A DNA stretch of 64,000 bases from Actinophytocola oryzae (GTDB lineage Bacteria; Actinomycetota; Actinomycetes; Mycobacteriales; Pseudonocardiaceae). Positions 24,849 to 33,119 of this stretch are shown one piece after another. Position 1 is the first letter of the stretch. Every line of letters starts with the position of its first letter. The stretch lies in contig NZ_SOCP01000008.1 in NCBI RefSeq assembly GCF_004364325.1, positions 124,001-188,000 on the forward strand, written 5' to 3'. The notes beneath the pieces are model-generated. The model ran no database searches. It was not told the DNA's origin and was given only the letters and a program-made list of their open reading frames with translations. A program made the position numbers and the translations under genes.

Positions 24849-25338
24849 TCTCCTTGTTCGGAGAGAGACAACGTCAAGCAGGCGCAGGAGATGACGTAAC
24901 TACCTGCGGAGTGAGGCAAGGCCGGGCGGAGCTGTCGCGCCCGTGGTTCAGGAAGTGGAAGACGGTCGACTTCGCCGGAGCTGATCTTCAGGACGGGTTC
25001 CGGTGGGTGGCCAGCGGCGTCAGGTGTGCTGGGACCGGTCTTGGTAAGGGGTTCCGGCGAATGTTCGTCGCGGTGCAAGGTGTAAGGAAGAAACAGGAGA
25101 GAAGGGAAGGGGTACGTCATTGGATCGCCCGGACCGGCTGTGTCGCGTCGGGCGGGTACCGCGGTTCCATCGGATTGGAAGGTGGTCTTCGGTTACGCAT
25201 CAGCGATCCCCGCATGTCCTGCCTTTCGGGCGGACGCGGAGCTAAGACGCCGACCGTGTGGTCGGTTGACAGTGATGAACCCAAACCCCTGGGACCCGAT
25301 GCCAAACGGCATCGGGTCCCTTGTGATGCGGAGGTGGA
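24849..25338 (+). other. long untranslated leader or ncRNA upstream of MerR-like gene
   Basis: About 490 nt with no convincing coding sequence. Long open frames here have atypical codon use and no ribosome binding site. The composition is more AG-rich and less GC-biased than the neighbours. It ends with the hairpin at 25291-25320 just before the MerR ribosome binding site. It could be a regulatory leader with attenuator or a separate RNA. No known riboswitch class was recognised. Confidence 0.4.
25291..25320 (+). terminator. perfect 13-bp hairpin, terminator or attenuator
   Basis: GGGACCCGATGCC (25291-25303), loop AAAC, exact complement 25308-25320, then TTGT. It sits 19 nt before the MerR ATG, directly upstream of its GGAGG. 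So it either ends an upstream RNA or attenuates MerR expression. Confidence 0.7.
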
Positions 25339-25671
25339 ATGATCCCTGAGCAACGTGAACCGTCGGTCGCGGGTGGGGCCGACAAGTTTGACGACGAGCA
25401 CTACCCGGCCTACACGATGGGCCGGGCCGCGGAGATGCTCGGCACCACGCCGGGTTTCCTGCGCAGCCTCGACGAGGCGAAGCTGATCGAACCGCAGCGC
25501 TCGGCCGGCGGACACCGCCGGTACTCGCGTGCACAGCTGCGGATCGCCGCGCGGGTGCGTGAACTGGTCGACAAGGGCACCGGGCTGGACGCGGCATGCC
25601 GGATCGTGACCCTGGAGGACCAGCTCTTCGAGGCGCAGCGGCAGAACACCGAGCTGCGGGGCACCAACTGA
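25339..25671 (+). CDS. MerR-type helix-turn-helix regulator
   Basis: 110 residues from ATG 25339, GGAGG 4 nt upstream. It contains YTMGRAAEMLGTTPGFLRSL, then the GGHRRYSRAQL motif that defines the MerR winged helix, followed by a short coiled segment ending in LEDQLFEAQRQNTELRG. There is no effector domain. This short MerR-like type is widely conserved in actinomycetes; its role is not known to me. Preceded by a long leader and hairpin and followed by a strong terminator, so it is monocistronic. Confidence 0.88.
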   Translation: MIPEQREPSVAGGADKFDDEHYPAYTMGRAAEMLGTTPGFLRSLDEAKLIEPQRSAGGHRRYSRAQLRIAARVRELVDKGTGLDAACRIVTLEDQLFEAQRQNTELRGTN

Positions 25672-25673
25672 AC

Positions 25674-25716
25674 GAACGCCAGCCGGCGCCGGGACTTCCC
25701 GGCGCCATCGGCGTTC
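25674..25716. terminator. bidirectional terminator between MerR and AKR genes
   Basis: Inner arms GGCGCCGGGA/TCCCGGCGCC with a 2-nt loop, outer arms GAACGCC/GGCGTTC after small bulges. It starts 3 nt past the MerR stop, with the converging aldo/keto reductase stop at 25790. Confidence 0.75.
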
Positions 25717-25789
25717 CTCGGACCGCCTGCCGCCGACCCGCACCGCTCCTGGCGTCCACTGCCGGCACGGCACGGGCCTGCCCGCTTCC

Positions 25790-26818
25790 TCAGGCGGCGG
25801 CGCGGTCGTCGAAGGTGCGGCGGCGCAGGTCGACCCGCTGGATCTCGGGCGGGTCGTAGGCCATGTCGAGCCTGCCGACGTCCGTGCCGGGCGGGACGAT
25901 CGCGTCGATCTCGTCGAGGATCGCGTCGTCGAGGGTGATGTCGGCGCCTGCGAGCAGGTCGTCCAGCTGCTCCATGGTCCGTGGGCCGATGATGGCCGAG
26001 GTGACACCGGGGTGGGCGACCGCGAAGGCCATCGCCAGGTGGGTCAACTTCATGCCTGCCTTGTCGGCGAGGGGGATGAGCCGCTCGACGGCGTCCAGGC
26101 GGCGTTCGTCGCGGTAGTGCTCGAAGGGGAGCGCGGCGCGGTGGGTGTCGGCCCGTTGGCCCTTGCGGAAGCGGCCGGTGAGCATGCCCTGCGCGAGAGG
26201 GCTCCACACCAGCGTTCCCATGCCGTAGCGCTGGGTCACGGGCAGGATCTCGCGCTCGATGCCCCGGTCGAGGATCGAGTAGGGCGGCTGCTCGGTGCGG
26301 TACCGCTCGAGGCCGCGGCGCTCGGCGGCCCACTGCGCCTCGACGATGGCGGAGGCGGGGAACGTGGAGGAGCCGAGCACGCGGACCTTGCCGCTGCGCA
26401 CGAGGTCGGTGAGCGCGGAGAGCGTCTCCTCGATGTCGACCGTGGGGTCGAGCCGGTGGACCTGGTAGAGGTCGATGTGGTCGGTTCCCAGGCGCCGCAA
26501 CGAGTTCTCGACCTCGGTCATGATCCAGCGCCGTGAGGTGCCGCGCTGGTTGGGGTCCTCGCCCATGGCGCCGTTCACCTTCGTGGCGAGCACGACGCTG
26601 TCGCGGCGCCCCCTGAGTGCCTTGCCGACGATCTCCTCCGACTCGCCGCGGGAGTACACATCGGCGGTGTCGACGAAGTTGATGCCCGCGTCCAGTGCCC
26701 TGTGGATGATTCGGACCGAGTCGTCGTGGTCCGGGTTGCCGATGGCGCCGAACATCATGGCGCCCAGGCAGTAGGGGCTGACCTGGATGCCGGTGCGGCC
26801 CAGCGTGCGGTAGCGCAT
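25790..26818 (-). CDS. aldo/keto reductase
   Basis: 342 residues from ATG 26818 with GGGGGAG 7 nt upstream. A TIM-barrel oxidoreductase with the catalytic tetrad in place: D in NFVDTADVYSRGESEEIVG, Y of the same motif, K in VVLATKVNG, and H in HIDLYQVHRLD. The C-terminal NADPH site is GVTSAIIGPRTMEQLDDLL. NADPH-dependent reduction of aldehydes or ketones, substrate unknown. Divergent from a TetR gene 97 nt away with an inverted repeat between them, so probably TetR-regulated. Confidence 0.92.
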   Translation of the reverse strand: MRYRTLGRTGIQVSPYCLGAMMFGAIGNPDHDDSVRIIHRALDAGINFVDTADVYSRGESEEIVGKALRGRRDSVVLATKVNGAMGEDPNQRGTSRRWIMTEVENSLRRLGTDHIDLYQVHRLDPTVDIEETLSALTDLVRSGKVRVLGSSTFPASAIVEAQWAAERRGLERYRTEQPPYSILDRGIEREILPVTQRYGMGTLVWSPLAQGMLTGRFRKGQRADTHRAALPFEHYRDERRLDAVERLIPLADKAGMKLTHLAMAFAVAHPGVTSAIIGPRTMEQLDDLLAGADITLDDAILDEIDAIVPPGTDVGRLDMAYDPPEIQRVDLRRRTFDDRAAA

Positions 26819-26841
26819 GGCAGTGCTCCCCCTTGACGTAG

Positions 26842-26863
26842 TATGCCGTAGCGGAACGGCTTA
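26842..26863. promoter_or_regulatory. inverted repeat, likely TetR operator
   Basis: TATGCCGT-N6-ACGGCTTA: seven of eight positions are symmetric. It lies midway between the divergent AKR (26818) and TetR (26916) starts, where a TetR repressor would block both promoters. Confidence 0.5.
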
Positions 26864-26915
26864 TCAGTTAACGACGATACGGAACACTTTCTCACTTAGC
26901 AACCGGAGGGCACGA

Positions 26916-27509
26916 GTGAGCGCGGCCACACCCGACCCGCCACGACGCGTGCGCGCGGACGCGCAGCGCAACATCGACGCACTGGTCGACGCCGCCAGGG
27001 AGGTCTTCGGCGCCTCGGGCGTCGACGCACCGGTCCGTGAGATAACCACCAGGGCCGGAGTCGGGCTCGCCACCTTCTACCGGCACTTCCCGGACCGCGC
27101 CGACCTGGTCAGCGCCGTGTACCGGAACGAGGTCGACTCCTGCGCCGCCGCGGCGGCCACCCTGGCGGCCACGCACGAGCCCGTCGACGCCCTCGTCCGC
27201 TGGCTGCGCCGCTTCACCGCCTTCGTCGGGGTCAAACGCGGACTCGCCACGGCACTGCACTCCGGCAACCCCGCGTTCGAGCCGCTGCCCGCCTACTTCC
27301 GGCAGAACTTCGAACCCGCCCTCGGCTCGCTGCTCACCGCCGCGGCCGCCACGGGCGAGATCCGCGGCGACGTCGCCCCGGGGGAACTCCTGAGCGCGGT
27401 GTCCCGCCTGTGCGCCGCCGGCGACACGACCGTCAACGAACGCATGGTCGCCCTGCTCGTCGACGGACTCCGCTACGGCGCCAAACCCGGCTCCCGCGTG
27501 CGTGGGTGA
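26916..27509 (+). CDS. TetR-family transcriptional regulator
   Basis: 197 residues from GTG 26916 with GGAGGG 5 nt upstream; this choice fits better than the ATG-less extension to 26817. The N-terminal HTH is standard: RNIDALVDAAREVFGASGVD then ITTRAGVGLATFYRHFPDRADLV. The C-terminal ligand domain is helical. Controls the divergent aldo/keto reductase by inference from position. After it come 200 bases without a recognisable gene, then the NACHT pseudogene. Confidence 0.92.
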   Translation: MSAATPDPPRRVRADAQRNIDALVDAAREVFGASGVDAPVREITTRAGVGLATFYRHFPDRADLVSAVYRNEVDSCAAAAATLAATHEPVDALVRWLRRFTAFVGVKRGLATALHSGNPAFEPLPAYFRQNFEPALGSLLTAAAATGEIRGDVAPGELLSAVSRLCAAGDTTVNERMVALLVDGLRYGAKPGSRVRG

Positions 27510-27719
27510 TCACCTCACAAACGGTCGACGATCTCGTCGAGAGTGGAAACGCAGGCCTCGGTCCCGGACGGCGTGTCGGTGACGTTCGTGAAATCCCCCG
27601 TTGAGGGTGGGTTGGATCAGGGCGACAAGATCGCCAGCATGGTGATCGCGGGGATCAGCCTGCCGGTCACCCTCGAGACTGCGTGTGTCTCCATCCGGCA
27701 CGAGCGGCTGGCCATGGCC

Positions 27720-29108
27720 GGCTCGACCCGACGAGGTCACCGAGGGCCTACGGGGCAAGGTGGTCAACAGGTTCAACGCGGGGCTTCGGCCGTCCGACGG
27801 GTTCCTGCTGACCAGCCGGCCGCGTGAGTTCCGCGACGCCGTGGAGTCCTGGGACGTCCTGACCGCGGCCGCCGTCGTCGCACTGGACGAGCTTACGGTC
27901 GAGGACCTCGACCGCTACCTGCCGCTGACGACCCGAACAGGCCGTGGTGCCAGTACGAAGTGGCTTCCGGTGCTGGCGCGGGTCGGCGCGGGTGGGCCGT
28001 TGTCGGACGTGCTCTCCACCCCGCTGATGGTCGCTCTGGCCAGGACGATCTTCAGTGACACCGACGCGTATCCCGCGGAACTGTTGCGAGGTGACGAGTC
28101 CAGGGCGGCGATCGAACACCGGTTGCTGTCGGGGTTCGTGCCGGCCGCCTACGCCGACCGTGCCGACGGCGTGGGCGGCGTCGAGGCGCGGCTTCGGTTC
28201 CTGGCCCGACACCTGTGCCGGCTCGGTACCCACGACCTCGCCTGGTGGCAGCTTGTCCAGGCGGTGCCGAGGGCCGTGGTGGGCTCGGTCGCCGGCCTGG
28301 TGCTCACGACAGCCGTCCTGCTGGCCGGCGGTGTCGTCGGGTGGGTGGGGCAGTGGCCGGACGACGGCGGCAGGCGGGCGTGGCTGATCTCGATACTGAT
28401 CGCGAGTGTGGTCTGCGGAGTCGTCGGTGGCGTCGTCGTCGGCCACGGTCGCGGCATCCTGCCTTCCCCGGCACGCATGCAGCTCCGTGTCCACGGCCGG
28501 CAGGCCATCATCGCCGGGGAGTTCGTGGGTGTCGTGCGGAGCTGGCGCACGACGGCGTGGTTCGGCGTGTGGACCGTGCGCGGGGTGGGCGTCTGCGTCT
28601 TCGCGGTGTACCTGTTCGGCCGGTGGGCTTCGCTGCCGGCCTGTTCACCCGTGTCGGTCCGTGGTTCGTCGTCACGGTGATCCGCGTGCTCGGTGTGCCG
28701 CTCGATCCCACCGAGATCACCAGGCCGGTCGAGGTCCTGCGTACCGACCGGCACACCGCGTTGCGGCAGGCGTTGTTCGTGGGAGTCGGTGGGAGCGTGG
28801 TGTTCTGGGTGATGATGGCCTTCGCGTTCGAGCCCGCGTTCGGTGTGCCGTTCGACGTGGTGTTCGGCGGTGGGCGCTGGTTGCTCAGCTTCCTGACGAT
28901 GGCCGCTCTCGGGGCGCTCCTGTGGATGCTCTTCGCGTCCGGGTGGGGCCCGTGGTTGATCGCGCGGTCATGGCTCTCGTTGAGCGGTCGGCTTCCGTGG
29001 TCGGTGATGGTCTTCCTTGCCGCCGCGCACCAGCGCGGGGTGCTCCGCCAGACGGGCGGGGTCTACCAGTTCCGGCACGCCCGGCCGCGGGACTACTTCG
29101 CGTCGTGA
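27720..29108 (+). pseudogene. truncated, frameshifted NACHT-membrane protein
   Basis: A frame up to 28680 encodes the region after Walker B of a NACHT NTPase (GFLLTSRPREFRDAV, LSTPLMVALARTIF, IEHRLLSGFVPAAYADR) and the first membrane helices. Near 28630 it jumps to another frame carrying the remaining membrane helices and the C-terminus AAHQRGVLRQTGGVYQFRHA. The same order occurs in the intact protein at 54140-56887 (LRTPLMVDLTRTAY, IEAHLLDAYVPASYARR, RRGVLRQVGAVYQFRHA). The effector part, Walker A and an intact Walker B are gone, so it is a decayed relative. What precedes 27720 is unrecognised. Confidence 0.75.
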
Positions 29109-29235
29109 CTGACGATGAGTGACCGGCGATCGCCCCTTGTGGACGCCGTTTCAATCTATCGGGGAGTTCCTCCGCTGTAGGCGATGCCCGAGAATGATCC
29201 CCGTTCGAGTCCGGAGGGGGAGGGGGTCCGCGGCG

Positions 29236-31596
29236 ATGCCACGGCCGGAGCGTCCGCTGGATCCGGACTCCGGTGTCGTGGCGCGGTTCGCCTTCGAGCT
29301 GCGACAGCTTCGCGCCCGCGCGGGCAACCCGCCGTATCGGACGCTGGCCAGGCATGCGCACTACTCCTCCGCGACACTGGCCAAGGCCGCGGATGGCAGT
29401 CGGCTGCCGAGCCTCGCGGTGACGCTCGCCTACGTGCGGGGCTGCGGCGGCAACGAGGCGTACTGGGCGGACCGGTGGCATGCCGTGGCGGCCGAACTCA
29501 TCCCGAGGTCCGTGGCCGCCGAGAACGAGCCTGTCGGGGCGGAGCGGTCGCCCTATCCGGGCGCGGCCGCGTTCACCCCGGCGGACGCCGAGCGGTTCGG
29601 GGGACGGGCCCAGGTCGCCACCGAACTGGCCGAGGTGGTGGGGCGTCACCGGTTCGCCGCCCTGGTCGGGCCGTCCGGCTACGGGAAGTCCTCGCTGCTC
29701 AACGCCGCTCTGCCCGCGCTGGTGCCGACCGGCACCGTGCTGACGACGACACCGCGGGATGCCCCGGATCTCGCCGTCGAGGGCGACGTCCTTCTGGTGG
29801 TCGACCAGTTCGAGGAGGTGTTCCTCAGGGAGGAGCCCGACCGGACCCGCTACATCGACAGCCTGCTGGCCGCGGTCCGCCGACCGGGAAGTCGGCTCCG
29901 TGTCGTGCTTGGGATCCGGTCCGACGTGCGTGCCAGATGTACCGAGCACCCCGAGCTGGCGGAGGCGCTGCGAGTAGGGCTGGTCGTCCTCCCGCCGATC
30001 GGCGTCGAGGACCTGCACGAGGCCATCACGCGGCCTGCGGTTCGGTCCGGTTACACGCTGGAGAGCGCGCTCGTGTCGCACCTCGTCGGCGAGGCCGTTG
30101 GCGCGCCCGGCGCGTTGCCCCTGCTCGGGATCGCCCTGCGCGACGCGTGGCGTCGGCGGAAGGGGAACGTGCTCACCCTGGCCGCGCACCAGATGAGTGG
30201 GGGCCTGCCCGGGGTCGCGGCCGCCGTCGCCGAGGAGGCATGGGCAGGCATGCCGCACGACTGCCGTGACCGGGCCAGGGAGGTGCTGCTGCGCCTGGTC
30301 GCCGTGCACGAGGGCGTCGGGGTCGGTGCCCGCCTGGCCCGGCACGACGAGTTCGACGACGACCCGGTCACCGGGCTCACGCTGCGGACGCTCGTCGAGA
30401 CCCGGGTCGTGGTGCTCGACGAGGACGGTGTCCGACTCGCGCACCACGCCCTCGTCGAGTCGTGGCCGCGGCTGGCCGGGTGGGTGGCCGAGGACGGCGC
30501 CGGTCTCGCGATCCACCGGCAGCTCACCGAGGCGGCCAAGGCGTGGGTGGCGCTCGACCGGGAACCGGCCGCCCTCTACCTGGGCACCCGGCTCGCGACC
30601 GCGCGGCGCTGGGCGGAGGCGAACGCCGCGTCCCTGACCGCGTTGGAACGGGAGTTCCTGCAGGCAGTCGGTCGGCCACGCGACCGGCCCGGTCTCCGTC
30701 GCAGGACGTTGGTCCGCTGGCCGGTGGCCGTGGCCGCCGTGGCGCTGGTCGTGTCGACGGCGGGTCTGCTGGCGGCCCGGCCCGACCCGCAGCCGCGGGC
30801 GTCCGTGCCGAGTGGACCGGCGCGGGCCGATGTGGTCACCATCGCAGGCAACGTCCTGGTCCGGCCGTTCGTCACCGGTTTTCCGGCGCTGAAGCCAGGT
30901 GCGCCGCTCGCCGCCAACCCCGACGGCCCGATGCCGACCCCGGACCGGATCCGGTTCGCCGACCTGACCGGCGACGGTCGCGACGAGCTGGTCACGATCA
31001 ACTACGACGGGACGATCACCGCCTGGGAGAACGAGGGGACGTTCCCCCACCGGGGGTGGGGGTCCTTCGGGGAAATCGGCCGCGAGTGGTACGGCGACCC
31101 GGCCGCGATCCACCTCGCGGACGTGACCGGTGACGGTCTCGCCGACCTGGTCGGGGTGGACACGTCCGAGGACGACACCCTGTTCGTCTGGACCAACAAC
31201 GGCGAGTTCACCGGCTGGCCTTGGGCGGATCCGATCAGCCTCGGAACAGGCCGGGTGAACATCACGCGCGTGCGGCTCGCCGACCTGACCGGCGACGGGC
31301 GGGCGGATCTGGTCACCGTGACCGACACCGGCGAGCTACTGCTCTCCCGCAACACCGGCGCCCTACCCGGCTGGCCGTGGGCCGACCCCGTCAGCGTCGG
31401 CGAGACGACCGGAGGTGACCTGTCCGACCTGCGGTTCGCCGACCTCGACGGCGACCGCTACGCCGACCTGGTCACGGTCGGTGCGGACGGGTCGCTCACC
31501 GCCCGGCGCAACACGCGGGATCTCGCTTGGGGAACGCCCGTCGCCGTCACGGTGTTCAACGGGGGCACCGTGTACCTCGCGCAGGTCACCGACTGA
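29236..31596 (+). CDS. HTH-nSTAND1 NTPase with membrane helix and FG-GAP repeats
   Basis: 786 residues from ATG 29236 behind a G-rich ribosome binding region; a longer start at 29119 adds only non-conserved residues. The N-terminal XRE-like HTH (about 15-70: YRTLARHAHYSSATLAKAAD) precedes SPYPGAAAFTPAD and GPSGYGKSS (Walker A, 145-153) and LLVVDQFEE (Walker B, about 186-194), the nSTAND1 hallmarks. One membrane helix follows at about 495-517. Then come at least four FG-GAP/VCBS repeats from about 571 with DLTGDGRDELV-type Ca-binding loops. nSTAND1 proteins usually end in WD40 repeats; a beta-propeller of FG-GAP type outside the membrane is an unusual sensor. Role as an antiviral or signalling STAND protein is inferred. 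Confidence 0.8.
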   Translation: MPRPERPLDPDSGVVARFAFELRQLRARAGNPPYRTLARHAHYSSATLAKAADGSRLPSLAVTLAYVRGCGGNEAYWADRWHAVAAELIPRSVAAENEPVGAERSPYPGAAAFTPADAERFGGRAQVATELAEVVGRHRFAALVGPSGYGKSSLLNAALPALVPTGTVLTTTPRDAPDLAVEGDVLLVVDQFEEVFLREEPDRTRYIDSLLAAVRRPGSRLRVVLGIRSDVRARCTEHPELAEALRVGLVVLPPIGVEDLHEAITRPAVRSGYTLESALVSHLVGEAVGAPGALPLLGIALRDAWRRRKGNVLTLAAHQMSGGLPGVAAAVAEEAWAGMPHDCRDRAREVLLRLVAVHEGVGVGARLARHDEFDDDPVTGLTLRTLVETRVVVLDEDGVRLAHHALVESWPRLAGWVAEDGAGLAIHRQLTEAAKAWVALDREPAALYLGTRLATARRWAEANAASLTALEREFLQAVGRPRDRPGLRRRTLVRWPVAVAAVALVVSTAGLLAARPDPQPRASVPSGPARADVVTIAGNVLVRPFVTGFPALKPGAPLAANPDGPMPTPDRIRFADLTGDGRDELVTINYDGTITAWENEGTFPHRGWGSFGEIGREWYGDPAAIHLADVTGDGLADLVGVDTSEDDTLFVWTNNGEFTGWPWADPISLGTGRVNITRVRLADLTGDGRADLVTVTDTGELLLSRNTGALPGWPWADPVSVGETTGGDLSDLRFADLDGDRYADLVTVGADGSLTARRNTRDLAWGTPVAVTVFNGGTVYLAQVTD

Positions 31597-31632
31597 CGGG
31601 GTGGCCAGGGGTGCCTGGCCACCCCGTCAGTC
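31591..31632. terminator. bidirectional terminator, 19-bp perfect stem
   Basis: GACTGACGGGGTGGCCAGG (31591-31609), loop GGTG, exact complement 31614-31632. It includes the stop codon of the STAND gene and ends 6 nt before the stop of the converging secreted-protein gene. Confidence 0.9.
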
Positions 31633-31637
31633 ACGGC

Positions 31638-31991
31638 TCAGCCGATGTAGCACCGAAGGCTGAACGCGTCACCGGGGTTGGTCGTGCCCGCCCACGCGTC
31701 CGGGTAGGCCGGGTGGTGCCAGACGCACGCGTTGTCCAGGTCGATGTAGGCGACCTCGCCGGTCGCCTCCCTGACGCAGACCCAGCTGAAGGCGTCGTTG
31801 GGGTCGAGCGGTTTCGAATAGTCCCACCCCGCCGCCCTGCAGAAGCCGTTCAGGTTCCCCAGGCCGCCGATCTCGGTGATACGGGCGGTCGGCGGATCCG
31901 CCGTCTCCGCGGTAGCTGTCGACGTGGCCAACGCCGTCGCGGCGAGACCCATGAAGACGGCGGCGGCGAGTTTCGTGCGGAATGAGCGCAT
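31638..31991 (-). CDS. small secreted protein, unknown function
   Basis: 117 residues from ATG 31991 with AGGAGG 7 nt upstream. A clear Sec signal peptide (basic start, LAAAVFMGLAATALA core, cut after ATA near residue 28). The mature part has four cysteines and is rich in aromatic residues; no catalytic motif seen. It converges on the STAND gene and shares its terminator. Function unknown. Confidence 0.82.
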   Translation of the reverse strand: MRSFRTKLAAAVFMGLAATALATSTATAETADPPTARITEIGGLGNLNGFCRAAGWDYSKPLDPNDAFSWVCVREATGEVAYIDLDNACVWHHPAYPDAWAGTTNPGDAFSLRCYIG

Positions 31992-32303
31992 GACAGTTCC
32001 TCCTGCGTTTACGGGATTCGTCCACCGTGTACCGGCGACATCACCAGGTCTACCTGCTGAAACGTTGTCAGGTGCCGGGAGGAGAAACGGACAGACAACA
32101 CGAGACAACGGCGTCAGTGGCGATCATCTGTGCCTGGTGTGGAACGCCCAACCCGTGACCTCGTCCACCACAGCGGCGCCAGTGGTCCTGGCCTGCGCGC
32201 CAGGATCGTCCAGCACGCCGGCGACATCCGCTGCGTGCTCGCCACCCCCGCGCCCTGGTCCACGAGCGGTGCCGAAACGGGCGGGCCGTGGGACTGTCGT
32301 CCC
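31992..32303. other. divergent intergenic region
   Basis: 312 bases between the secreted-protein start and the IMPase-like start. It must carry the promoters for both. I see no clear -35/-10 pair, repeat or gene. GGGAC-TGTC-GTCCC just before ATG 32304 is a small palindrome. Confidence 0.4.
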
Positions 32304-33119
32304 ATGGGAACTTGCGTTGACGCTGAGGTGGCGATCCGTGCCGCGGCTGCCGCGGGCGAGGTGATCCGGCGTTCTTACGGCCGCGCGGTCGAGCGGTTCG
32401 ACAAGGGCGAGGAGGACTTCGCGACCGCGGTGGATCTCGCCGCGGAGCATGTGATCCGGAACGTTCTGCTGGAGGCGTACCCGCGCGACGTCGTTCTCGG
32501 TGAGGAGTACGGCGCGGGCGATGGGGACGGGGCACGGACCTGGCTGGTGGACCCGTTGTGCGGGACGGTGAACTTCGCCGCGCACACCCCGCTGGTCGCG
32601 GTCAACATCGCCTTGCGGGCCGGGCGTGGTGTTACCGCGGCGGTGTCGGCGGATCCCCTGTCCGGTGAGGTGTTCTGGACCGGGGGCGACGGCGCGTTCG
32701 TCCGCCGGGGCGGTCGTGACGAGCCTCTGGTGCCCTCGGCGGGCGATCGCCTCGTGGATCTCAACCTCGACCCGCCCTTTCCCAACGCCGCGTCCTTCCG
32801 CGCCGCGCGGATGCTGTCGGACGATGCCTTCGCCGGGCGTTTCCGTCCCCGTGTCGTGTCCACGACTCTGGCGCTCGCCTGGGTCGCCGCCGGACGGTGG
32901 GCCGCCTACGTCACCGACGGGCACCTGCTCGACAGCGTGCACTTCACCAGCGGCATCGCACTGTGCCAGGCGGCCGGTTGCGTGATGACCAACCTGGCAG
33001 GGCAGGCCGTGCACACCGGCATCCAGGGACTCGTCGTCGCCTCCGACCCCGCCACGCACCGGGAGCTGATCGACCTCGTCGCGCGTCAACGCGGTGAGGT
33101 CAGCGCAGTACCAGGGTGA
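32304..33119 (+). CDS. divergent inositol monophosphatase-family protein
   Basis: 271 residues from ATG 32304; no good ribosome binding site, so the start is provisional. The IMPase fold is recognisable from [23 protein letters not shown] and [18 protein letters not shown]. The first metal ligands (GEE, DP) are present, but the usual DPxDGT is DPLCGT and the later WDxAAG is VHFTSG, so two catalytic metal ligands (Asp93 and Asp220 in mammalian IMPase) are Cys and His. It may be inactive, use another metal, or have changed role. Its last 20 bases overlap the opposing P450 gene. Confidence 0.75.
   Translation: MGTCVDAEVAIRAAAAAGEVIRRSYGRAVERFDKGEEDFATAVDLAAEHVIRNVLLEAYPRDVVLGEEYGAGDGDGARTWLVDPLCGTVNFAAHTPLVAVNIALRAGRGVTAAVSADPLSGEVFWTGGDGAFVRRGGRDEPLVPSAGDRLVDLNLDPPFPNAASFRAARMLSDDAFAGRFRPRVVSTTLALAWVAAGRWAAYVTDGHLLDSVHFTSGIALCQAAGCVMTNLAGQAVHTGIQGLVVASDPATHRELIDLVARQRGEVSAVPG

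Noticed and set aside
24581-25342. 253-codon plus-strand frame across the MerR leader
   Set aside because: Atypical composition, no ribosome binding site, overlaps the hairpin and the MerR start. Treated as non-coding with a possible MarR fragment at its start.
27510-27720. Frames between TetR and the NACHT remnant
   Set aside because: No start with ribosome binding site, no motif; too short to call.
28600-28660. Programmed frameshift in the NACHT remnant
   Set aside because: No slippery sequence is visible, and the NTPase start is missing anyway, so decay (or a sequencing error) is simpler.
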